Made by a program: the position numbers and the translations under genes. Positions 6,908-12,845 of a stretch of 12,871 bases of DNA are shown piece after piece. The notes below the pieces were generated by a model, which made no database searches, was not told where the DNA came from, and saw only the letters and a program-made list of their open reading frames with translations. Origin of the DNA: Candidatus Sericytochromatia bacterium (GTDB lineage: Bacteria; Cyanobacteriota; Sericytochromatia; JACMPN01); the NCBI GenBank assembly GCA_014377495.1, contig JACMPN010000531.1:1-12871 (forward strand). Direction: 5' to 3'. Positions within the stretch are counted from its first letter, which is position 1; each line of letters starts with the position of its first letter.

Positions 6908-7830
6908 GACTTGACCCCTGCGGACTTGGCCCCTGAGGGTGACGGTCCAGGCTGGCCCGCCGTGTCTGGCATCCCTGGGTTGGGATCGGGAGGCAGGGGG
7001 CCTGTGCCATTGTCACGCGCTTCGGTGACCGAGTCTTTGAGGCCGGCGGCGCCGGTGCCCACGTCCTTGAGCAGGAAAGTCTCCCAGACATCGAAGGTCG
7101 TGGCCGTCCTGGCAGGCCCCTGTAGGAACTCCCGTGGGATGCGGGCGACGACGCTCAGGACGTTGTAGCCGGCCGCAAAGTCTACGCCGGGCTTGCGGAA
7201 GAGGAGCTGGGATGCGGGCGACGCCGTGCCGGCGAGGATGTCGAGAGCGCTGTCGCGGACGACGAAAAACTGTTCGACGTCAAAGAAGAACGGGTCTTCG
7301 CGCGTGCCGGCAAAGACGGTCAGCGGCGATCCACCCAATGAAAGCGCCTGGTTGATGGGCAGGGTGTCGTTGGGGGTCGTCGTCAGCAGGGTCTTGCCGG
7401 CGGTCGTCGTCGTCGCCGTCAGCGTGGCGCCATCCCGCAAGGCCGTGACCGTGATCGGTTGGCGGTTGTCCACGGTCGGCAGGCCGAATTCGAAGCGCAG
7501 AACGACATCGTCCTTGCCGGATGGGGTCTCCCCGTTGCTGCCGACGCGCGAGACGTGGAATTCGTAGCGGCCGATGGTACTGAAGAAGAACTGCTGCGAG
7601 GGCACCGAGCGGGGATTGACGTTCATGACGAAGATCAGGTCGGTGGCTTTGGCGGCCGGATTTTGGCTTTTTTCCGTAAAAACGAAAAGATCCGTGAAAT
7701 TGGCGTTTTTCGATTTGACGTCGGTCACACCGTCATCGTGATCGGATGCCTTCGCCCCGGGGGGACCGATCACGGCGCTGGCCAGCACCGTACCGAACAA
7801 CAGTGGCAAGACCCAGAATCTGCGATCCAT
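6904..7830 (-). CDS. DUF4331 N-terminal-half protein, secreted
   Basis: A 308-residue protein from ATG 7830. This start is preferred over the in-frame ATG at 7896 because AAGGGG lies 10 nt upstream and the resulting N terminus is a normal signal peptide (MDRRFWVLPLLFGTVLAS ... AKA, cleavage near residue 28). The mature N terminus SDHDDG, then NFTDLFVFTE, GTREDPFFFDVEQFF, NVLSVVARIP and FDVWETF are hallmark positions of DUF4331 proteins. The usual C-terminal half is missing and is encoded by the next gene. Instead the protein ends in a Pro/Gly/Ser-rich tail of about 35 residues (PLPPDPNPGMPDTAGQPGPS). Acidic and Asp-rich patches are compatible with divalent-metal binding, but that is inference. 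The location is periplasmic or extracellular. It is the first gene of the DUF4331-lipoprotein-TPR-HupE set. Confidence 0.82.
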   Translation of the reverse strand: MDRRFWVLPLLFGTVLASAVIGPPGAKASDHDDGVTDVKSKNANFTDLFVFTEKSQNPAAKATDLIFVMNVNPRSVPSQQFFFSTIGRYEFHVSRVGSNGETPSGKDDVVLRFEFGLPTVDNRQPITVTALRDGATLTATTTTAGKTLLTTTPNDTLPINQALSLGGSPLTVFAGTREDPFFFDVEQFFVVRDSALDILAGTASPASQLLFRKPGVDFAAGYNVLSVVARIPREFLQGPARTATTFDVWETFLLKDVGTGAAGLKDSVTEARDNGTGPLPPDPNPGMPDTAGQPGPSPSGAKSAGVKS

Positions 7831-7840
7831 CGTAGGTGTA

Positions 7841-7846
7841 CCCCTT
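7841..7846 (-). promoter_or_regulatory. Ribosome binding site deciding the DUF4331-N start
   Basis: AAGGGG on the minus strand, 10 nt before ATG 7830. The alternative ATG 7896 has only CCTGTCCCC before it. The site directly abuts a 7-bp hairpin (7847-7870). Confidence 0.55.
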
Positions 7847-7870
7847 GCGGCAGCCAAAAACCACTGCCGC
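7847..7870 (-). promoter_or_regulatory. GC-rich hairpin in the leader of the DUF4331 operon
   Basis: GCGGCAG and CTGCCGC form a perfect 7-bp stem with a 10-nt loop rich in T on the minus strand (A on the plus). In the mRNA the hairpin ends immediately before the AAGGGG ribosome binding site. It could insulate or modulate translation initiation. It has no downstream T-run, so it is not an intrinsic terminator. Functional meaning is inferred. Confidence 0.45.
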
Positions 7871-8017
7871 TTCCCAAAGGCATAAGCAACTCTCATGGGG
7901 ACAGGGCAGAGGTTCGTGAGAGGAGGCCGTGACCTTTCAGATTAGGGGTTGAGCCGGCCGCCTGGTTGTGCAGAAACACCGACATTGCACCGTGCCGGCT
8001 GGCCATCTGCTCCAGGC

Positions 8018-9127
8018 TCAGACAGCGACGCGCACGGCCCGGGTGACGGCGGCAATGACCGTGTCCTGATCCGAGAGCGACAGCTCCGGGAACATGGGCA
8101 GGCTGAGGACTGCGAGGACGGCCTTTTCCGTGTGGGGAAAATCGCCCGCCTTGTGGCCCAGGTTGGCGTGGACCTTCTGCATGTGCAGCGGGACCGGGTA
8201 ATAGACCATCGTGCTCACACCGGCGGCATCGAGGGCGGCCCTGACGGCGTCCCGGTCGGCCACGCGCACGGTGAACTGATGATACACGGGCACCCCATAG
8301 TCCCGTTCGGCGGGCAGCGTGACTTCGGGCACATGGGCAAAGCCGTCACGATAACGCTTGGCCACGGCCCGACGGGCCTCGTTCCAGGCCGCCAGGTGGG
8401 GCAGCTTGATCCGCAGGATCGCCGCCTGCATTTCATCGAGGCGGGAGTTCAGGCCCAACTCCTCATGGTGATACTTGACCCGGCCACCGTGGGCCCGCAG
8501 TGAGCGGATCCGGGCAGCGAGCTCCGGATCGGCCGTGGCGACGAGGCCGCCGTCACCGTAAGCGCCGAGGTTCTTGGAAGGGAAAAAGCTGTAGCAGCCG
8601 ATCGTGCCGATCGTCCCGCTCTGCCGGCCCCGGAAGGTGGCCCCCATCGACTGGGCGCAATCCTCAATGACTGCCAGGTTGTGGGCTGTGGCCAGAGCCA
8701 TCAGGGCGTCCATGTCGGCCACCTGACCGTAAAGATGGACCGGCATGATCGCCTTGGTCCGGGGCGTGATCGCCTTGGCGACAGCCTCGATGTTCAGATT
8801 GAAGGTGTCCGGCTCGATGTCGACGAAGACGGGCGAGGCACCGACGATGCCGATGGCCTCGGTGGTGGCCACGAAGGTCATCGGGGTCGTGATCACCTCG
8901 TCGCCGGGGCCGATGTCCAGGGCCCGCAAGGCGAGATGCAGGGCATCGGTGCCGGAGGCGACGCCGATGGCGTGCGGACTGCCCAGAAAGGTGCCGATCT
9001 CCGCTTCGAAGGCTTTGACGTTCGGCCCGAGGATGAAGTGACCGTTGAGCATCACGTCCCGCAACGCCGCCTCGATGGGCGCTTGCAGGCTGAGATACTG
9101 TTGCTTGAGATCAAGAATGGGGATCAT
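8018..9127 (-). CDS. wbpE: UDP-2-acetamido-2-deoxy-3-oxo-glucuronate aminotransferase, WbpE/WlbC type
   Basis: A 369-residue PLP enzyme of the DegT/DnrJ/EryC1/StrS family, close to the usual length. It starts MIPILDLKQQY. The PLP pocket is intact: GVASGTDAL near 55-63, VIEDCAQSMGA with Asp156 contacting the pyridine nitrogen, and SFFPSKNLGAYGDGG with the Schiff-base Lys185. YHHEELGLNSRLDEMQAAIL is the conserved C-terminal region. It is third in the set after wbpB and wbpD, which points to glutamate-dependent amination of the 3-keto sugar made by WbpB, before acetylation by WbpD. Family members also make other 3- or 4-amino sugars, so exact substrate specificity rests on context. ATG 9127 is preferred over GTG 9133 because the latter sits inside the Shine-Dalgarno sequence. 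The protein acts in the cytoplasm. Confidence 0.88.
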   Translation of the reverse strand: MIPILDLKQQYLSLQAPIEAALRDVMLNGHFILGPNVKAFEAEIGTFLGSPHAIGVASGTDALHLALRALDIGPGDEVITTPMTFVATTEAIGIVGASPVFVDIEPDTFNLNIEAVAKAITPRTKAIMPVHLYGQVADMDALMALATAHNLAVIEDCAQSMGATFRGRQSGTIGTIGCYSFFPSKNLGAYGDGGLVATADPELAARIRSLRAHGGRVKYHHEELGLNSRLDEMQAAILRIKLPHLAAWNEARRAVAKRYRDGFAHVPEVTLPAERDYGVPVYHQFTVRVADRDAVRAALDAAGVSTMVYYPVPLHMQKVHANLGHKAGDFPHTEKAVLAVLSLPMFPELSLSDQDTVIAAVTRAVRVAV

Positions 9128-9129
9128 GG

Positions 9130-9136
9130 CCACCTC
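9130..9136 (-). promoter_or_regulatory. Ribosome binding site deciding the wbpE start
   Basis: GAGGTGG ends 2 nt before ATG 9127 (GAGG spaced 5 nt). The upstream in-frame GTG at 9133 is part of this sequence and cannot use it. Confidence 0.55.
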
Positions 9137-9160
9137 ATCGAACCGGACGTCAGGACCCAG

Positions 9161-9754
9161 TCACTTTACCACCGGTTCTCCGGCCAGAGAGACCGTATCA
9201 CCCTGTTTGTCGTAGGTCCGGCCGCAGTCCGGGCAGGCCAGCGTCGTCTCGCCCCCCTGGAGGCGGACGCCGCAGACACAGGCCCAGCCGCGGAGGCGGG
9301 CAGGGTTGCCGAGGACGATGGCGTGGTCCGGGACATCTTTGGTGACGACGGCACCGGCCCCGACGAAGGCATAGCGACCGACGTCATGGCCGCAGACGAT
9401 GGTCGCATTGGCCCCGATGGTCGCCCCCTTTTTGACGAGGGTCCTGCCCCAGTGCTCGGGACTGTTGCGGACGATGGCGGAACGGGGGGTGGAGACGTTC
9501 GTGAAGACCATCGACGGCCCGCAGAAGACCTCGTCTTCCAGGGTGACGCCGGGGTAGATCGAGACGTTGTTCTGGATCTTGCAGCCGTTACCGATGGTCA
9601 CCGAGGGCCCGATGACGACGTTCTGACCGATTTTGCAGTGCGTGCCGATCGTCGTGTGGGCGAGGATATGGCAAAAATGCCAGATCTGCGTGCCGTCCCC
9701 GATCGTGCTGGGTGCGTCGACATAGCTGGATTCATGCACAAAGGCCGGTTTCAT
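9161..9754 (-). CDS. wbpD: UDP-sugar 3-N-acetyltransferase, WbpD/WlbB type, with C-terminal zinc-ribbon-like tail
   Basis: A 197-residue left-handed beta-helix acyltransferase. Residues about 10-150 are hexapeptide repeats (TIGDGTQIWHFCHI, TIGTHCKIGQNVVIGP, TIGNGCKIQNNVSIYPG), followed by VFTNVSTPRS and TIGANATIVCGHDVGRYAF, closely matching the WbpD/WlbB class that acetylates the 3-amino group of UDP-GlcNAc3NA using acetyl-CoA. At the C terminus Cys159-x-Cys161 and Cys174-x2-Cys177 (ACVCG ... ACPDCGRTY) form a zinc-ribbon-like pair. AAGGAG lies 5 nt before the ATG. The gene follows wbpB by 29 nt and precedes wbpE by 33 nt, so the three form an operon. Confidence 0.9.
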   Translation of the reverse strand: MKPAFVHESSYVDAPSTIGDGTQIWHFCHILAHTTIGTHCKIGQNVVIGPSVTIGNGCKIQNNVSIYPGVTLEDEVFCGPSMVFTNVSTPRSAIVRNSPEHWGRTLVKKGATIGANATIVCGHDVGRYAFVGAGAVVTKDVPDHAIVLGNPARLRGWACVCGVRLQGGETTLACPDCGRTYDKQGDTVSLAGEPVVK

Positions 9755-9783
9755 CAGGTCTCCTTGCTGGGAATGGGAATGGG

Positions 9784-10797
9784 TTAGGGGCGCATGGCCA
9801 AAGCCGCGTCGACAGCGGACAGAATGCGCACGACGTTCAAGCCGGTCTGGCCGTCGGTACGCGGTTTGTCACCCGTGCGCACGCAGTGCAGGAAGTGGCG
9901 CAGCTCGGCTTTCAAGGGCTCGGCCGGGGTGTAGGGGACGAGGTTTTCACCGCCTGAGCGGACCCGCAACGTGTCGCCAAGGCGATCGAACCCCTTGTCG
10001 ATGAGCTTCAGCTTGCCCTGTGCCAGCGGCTCTTCACCGTACCAGAGGCGGCCTTCGGGCCAGGTGTCGCTGAAGATCGCCATCTGCTTGGTGCCGACGA
10101 CCACCGTCTGGTGCTGCTTTTCCGGGTGCAGCCACGAGACGTGGATGTGGGCGGAAAAGGTGGGAAACCGCAGATCGGCATGGACCGTGTCATGGATGCC
10201 GGGCTGCAGGATGGCCGATCCGTGGGCCGTGACCTGCTCCGGATACGCACCGCCCGCCAGGCTGAGGATGAAGGCGATGTCGTGGGGGGCAAAGCTCCAG
10301 AAGACGTTTTCGTGGGAGCGCAGCTTGCCCAGATCGAGGCGGCGGCATTCAATGTGGACGATGTCGCCGAGGGTGCCGTCGTCGACGAGCTTGAAGAGGG
10401 CTTCGGCGGCGGGATTGAACTGCTGGATGTGCCCGACCATCAGGACCCGGTTCAGGGCGGCGGCGGGGGCGACCAGCTCTTCGCTTTCGGCCACGGCGAG
10501 GGTCAGGGGCTTTTCCACCATGACGTGCTTGCCGGCCTTGAGGGCCCGCATCGCCAACGCATGATGGGTCTGGGCCGGCGTGGCGATGGCCACCGCCTCG
10601 ATCGACGGATCCGCCAGCACGAGATCCAGATCCGTCGTCGTCTCGATCTTGCCGAACCGCTCCCGGATCGATGCCAGCTTGGCGGGATCCAAATCGCAGA
10701 CGCTGGCCAAAGCACCGAGCTCGTGGAAATTACGGATCAGATTGGGGCCCCAATAGCCGGCACCGATCACCGTGACCCGAGGCAATGCGTCCGACAT
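9784..10797 (-). CDS. wbpB: UDP-N-acetylglucosaminuronate 3-dehydrogenase, WbpB/WlbA type (Gfo/Idh/MocA family)
   Basis: A 337-residue protein. The N-terminal Rossmann fold has VTVIGAGYWGPNLIRNF (GxGxxG at 12-17). The family signature EKP is at 95-97 in HVMVEKPLTLA. SFAPHDIAFIL places His172 where the catalytic His sits in WlbA-type enzymes. The family oxidises UDP-GlcNAcA at C3 with NAD+. It is first in the operon with wbpD and wbpE, which makes this specific role more likely than a generic sugar dehydrogenase. A good Shine-Dalgarno (AAGGAA, 8 nt) precedes the ATG. The other two enzymes of the pathway (UDP-GlcNAc 6-dehydrogenase WbpA, epimerase WbpI) are not in the window. Confidence 0.88.
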   Translation of the reverse strand: MSDALPRVTVIGAGYWGPNLIRNFHELGALASVCDLDPAKLASIRERFGKIETTTDLDLVLADPSIEAVAIATPAQTHHALAMRALKAGKHVMVEKPLTLAVAESEELVAPAAALNRVLMVGHIQQFNPAAEALFKLVDDGTLGDIVHIECRRLDLGKLRSHENVFWSFAPHDIAFILSLAGGAYPEQVTAHGSAILQPGIHDTVHADLRFPTFSAHIHVSWLHPEKQHQTVVVGTKQMAIFSDTWPEGRLWYGEEPLAQGKLKLIDKGFDRLGDTLRVRSGGENLVPYTPAEPLKAELRHFLHCVRTGDKPRTDGQTGLNVVRILSAVDAALAMRP

Positions 10798-11170
10798 GGT
10801 AAAACTTCCTTTTTGGTGTTGATGCGCAAAAATCAGGCCTGAAACGACGGGCGCAGGGCCGGCGGTCTCCGGTGGGGGATCCCCGCTTCAGAGCCCGGGG
10901 GCTGGAAGCGTAACAAAGGGCCCTGCCACTGACGACCCCGACACCCGTTCCGCCCGGGCAGCCCCGATGCCTCCGGCTTGCCATCGGGCCGCGTGGACAT
11001 CGAGACCGCCACCCTGCTATGCTCTTTCTGTTACAAAACTTAATTACGTGATATGACCTTGCTCGCGTGACTGCAGGCTCTGCCGGACCTCATCCCCGCC
11101 TGGCGCCCCTCCCGTGGCCGTTTCGACACGTCTTGTCCGTGTGACCAGCGATGGTTAGAGAGAGTAAGCG
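10798..11170. other. Divergent intergenic region upstream of wbpB and the EVE-Mrr gene
   Basis: There is no credible gene in these 373 bp. It must carry the promoters of the leftward wbp operon and the rightward nuclease gene. The region is GC-rich except for an AT-rich island at about 11020-11057 (TTACAAAACTTAATTACGTG), the only place in this gap resembling promoter or operator DNA. I see TTACAA (11031-11036) and TATGAC (11052-11057) with a short 15-bp spacer, so a rightward sigma70-type promoter is only a weak call. A 7-bp hairpin (10963-10988) lies to the left. Confidence 0.45.
10963..10988. repeat. Inverted repeat in the wbpB/EVE-Mrr intergenic region
   Basis: CCCGATG and CATCGGG are exact complements separated by 12 nt. 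There is no T-run on either side, so it is not a standard terminator. It could be an operator, a REP-like element or chance. Confidence 0.35.
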
Positions 11171-12127
11171 ATGAGTCAGCCTGCGACCCGTCCCCTGCGC
11201 CGACCCATGCCGCCCCGCCGCCGACTGCCGCTGACGCCGTGTCATTGGGATGCGGGGTGGTGGGCGACCGTCAAGCCCGACCGCTTCACCCTCTCGGTGG
11301 CGGCGCTGGCGCCCGGACAGACCCTGTCCTGGCCGGCCCTGCCGGGGGTCAAGGCGGGTGATGTCTTCCTATTGGTTTCGGCGGCGCCGGACCGCTGTCT
11401 GCGGGCGTGGGCGTGGGCAGCCGAGTCGCCGACCGCAGAGTTGGACGGCTCCTGGTCGGTGACGTTGCGCTTCGGCGGCCATCTGGCCGATCCCGTGGCC
11501 TTGCGCCAGTTGCGGGCCACACCCGGTTTGACTGGCTGGCCGGCCCTGGCCCGGGTCTGTGCGGGACGGGTGGAGGCGATCCCGCCGGCCCTCTGGTCCC
11601 GACTGACCCCCTTCGTCCGGCCCGCCGAGCCCGCACCCCGGCCCACGTCACGGCCCGAGCCGCCGACCCAGCCGCAGACCGAGCCGATCAGGCCTGCACC
11701 GGCCTGCCCCTGGGCGGACCTTGGCCGTGGGCCGTTTTTCGAGGCACTGGTCCGCCAGGTGCTGCTGCCCCAGGGGTATGCCGTCATCGAGCTGCAGGCC
11801 GGCCGGGATGCGAGCGGCATCGACCTCATCGCCCAACGGCCGCAGTTCCGCTGGACCCGGCTGGTCGCCCAGATGGACGCCACCGGCGAAGCCGTCGACG
11901 AGACGGCGGTGGCCGAGGTCGTCCGGGGACGCCAGCACCATGGCGCCCAGACCGGCCTGCTCATCGCCACCGGACCCGTGACGGCCACAGCCCGGGCCCA
12001 TGCCAGCAGCGCCGGGATCGAGATCTGGGACGCCTCATACTTGCACGCCTGCTGGGGAGCCGGCGCCCCGGGCCCCTTTCCGGATCCGGCGACGGCGCCA
12101 GAGGCGTCCGGACCAGGCCCCATGTGA
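11171..12127 (+). CDS. EVE/PUA-like plus Mrr-like endonuclease fusion (candidate type IV restriction or DNA-sensing protein)
   Basis: A 318-residue protein. Residues 25-150 resemble an EVE/PUA-like fold: WDAGWWATVKPDRF, LSWPALPGVKAGDVFLLVS, then SWSVTLRFGGHLADPVALRQ and GWPALARV, in the order expected of modified-base readers. A Pro-rich linker (151-178) follows. Residues 180-298 match the Mrr-type restriction endonuclease domain: PFFEALVRQVLLPQGYAVIE, GRDASGIDLIAQ, VAQMDATGE, then LLIATGPVTATARAHA and IEIWDASYL. Asp218 and Gln234 of the D...QxK active site are present, but the Lys position is Asp236 (QMD). The EVE part is the less certain assignment. If active, it would bind modified DNA through the N-terminal domain and cut it; with the Lys missing it may be a binding-only or inactive version. 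The start has only a weak purine-rich GAGAG upstream. It is 76 nt ahead of the next gene. Confidence 0.68.
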   Translation: MSQPATRPLRRPMPPRRRLPLTPCHWDAGWWATVKPDRFTLSVAALAPGQTLSWPALPGVKAGDVFLLVSAAPDRCLRAWAWAAESPTAELDGSWSVTLRFGGHLADPVALRQLRATPGLTGWPALARVCAGRVEAIPPALWSRLTPFVRPAEPAPRPTSRPEPPTQPQTEPIRPAPACPWADLGRGPFFEALVRQVLLPQGYAVIELQAGRDASGIDLIAQRPQFRWTRLVAQMDATGEAVDETAVAEVVRGRQHHGAQTGLLIATGPVTATARAHASSAGIEIWDASYLHACWGAGAPGPFPDPATAPEASGPGPM

Positions 12128-12203
12128 CGCAGCAGGGTAGCGCGCTCCTCGACCCGTGACCTACACTGGGAAGGCTGCCATTTGAGCAAGGAGCTGACGC
12201 CCG

Positions 12204-12767
12204 ATGCCTGAAGTCATATATCCCATCGAACGGCTCGCCGAGGCTGTTTGCCTGCAGACCGTTTCACTGACCAAAGCCCTTGGCGAGGGTTTGGACCAGG
12301 TCGCCGCCGAAAATCCGGACATGCCTGGCATCGACGACCTCCTGGCCACGGTCGATGCCGATCCGGCGCCGCTCTTCGGCCTGTCGATGTACGTGCAGCT
12401 GCGGGCCCTGGCCAATGCCAAGTTCCCCGACGACGCCATCGCCCTGGTGCAGGCCCGGGCCTCCGACCTCCTGGAAGGCAGCCTCGGCAAGCCCGAATTC
12501 CACGTCGAGCTGACCCGCTGGACGAACGCCCTCAGCGTGGGCTGGGACAAAGTCATCCAGGGCGATGCCGCCGACGGCTGGATCCAGCACATCGTCTCCG
12601 CCTTCGAGGCCCACTACGGTGAGGGCACCGATCACCAGGGGACTGTCTGGGCCCGGCTCTTTTACCTGACCCTGATCGCCGACACCTACCGCCAGAACGC
12701 CACCACCGTGGCGGAGCAGCTGAAGCAAAGCATCCTGACGGAACAGGCAGTTTCAGCGGGCACATGA
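12204..12767 (+). CDS. Helical protein of unknown function
   Basis: I do not recognise a family. The 187-residue product is predicted mainly alpha-helical, acidic, without signal peptide or membrane segment, so it is likely cytosolic. Notable stretches are PIERLAEAVCLQTVSLTKAL near the start and VWARLFYLTLIADTYRQN near the end. AAGGAG lies 10 nt upstream of the ATG. It is co-directional with the EVE-Mrr gene 76 nt away, so it may be its partner or belong to the same transcript. The last ten residues and the stop codon are encoded inside the first copy of a 29-bp tandem repeat (12736-12793), so the natural C terminus may have been replaced by insertion of foreign DNA. Confidence 0.65.
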   Translation: MPEVIYPIERLAEAVCLQTVSLTKALGEGLDQVAAENPDMPGIDDLLATVDADPAPLFGLSMYVQLRALANAKFPDDAIALVQARASDLLEGSLGKPEFHVELTRWTNALSVGWDKVIQGDAADGWIQHIVSAFEAHYGEGTDHQGTVWARLFYLTLIADTYRQNATTVAEQLKQSILTEQAVSAGT

Positions 12768-12793
12768 CGGAACAGGCTGTTTGAGGGGGCACA
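12736..12793 (+). repeat. 29-bp tandem direct repeat, transposon-end-like
   Basis: Two adjacent 29-bp copies, 12736-12764 and 12765-12793, differ at three positions (26 of 29 identical). Each begins TGACGGAACAGGC and ends GGGCACA. Read on the minus strand they begin TGTGCCC. TG...CA tips and adjacent repeated transposase-binding sites are features of IS21 and Tn7/Tn5090-like elements. No transposase gene lies in the window, so the identity and the side on which the element lies are not settled. Confidence 0.6.
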
Positions 12794-12825
12794 TGGCGGG
12801 CGCCTTTGGGGCGGGACCTGTCTAA

Positions 12826-12845
12826 GCGCCATTAGGGGGTGGCGC
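12826..12845. repeat. Short hairpin near the right edge
   Basis: GCGCCA and TGGCGC are exact complements with an 8-nt loop (TTAGGGGG). It lies just beyond the tandem repeat in non-coding DNA. It has no T-run. It may be part of a mobile-element end, or chance in GC-rich DNA. Confidence 0.3.

Noticed and set aside
7831..7896. Upstream ATG (7896) as the start of the DUF4331-N gene
   Set aside because: It adds 22 residues before the signal peptide, has no Shine-Dalgarno sequence and would run through the hairpin. ATG 7830 is better.
7931..8017. Intrinsic terminator after wbpE
   Set aside because: I found only weak 5-bp stems and no T-run on the minus strand, so read-through into the DUF4331 set cannot be excluded.
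8681..9787. Plus-strand open frame of 368 codons across wbpE and wbpD
   Set aside because: It is Gly/Asp/Arg-rich with no domain and lies entirely opposite two well-supported genes.
10730..10984. Minus-strand 84-codon open frame in the gap before wbpB
   Set aside because: It overlaps the start of wbpB in another frame, is Arg-rich and lacks a ribosome binding site.
11242..12189. Minus-strand open frame of 315 codons opposite the EVE-Mrr gene
   Set aside because: It is low-complexity Arg/Ala/Ser-rich with no domain; the plus strand has an Mrr-like domain.
12736..12793. CRISPR-like repeat
   Set aside because: The copies are directly adjacent with no spacer and only two are present.
12794..12826. 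Short open frame starting at the ATG after the tandem repeat
   Set aside because: Only ten codons to a TAA, no ribosome binding site and no motif.
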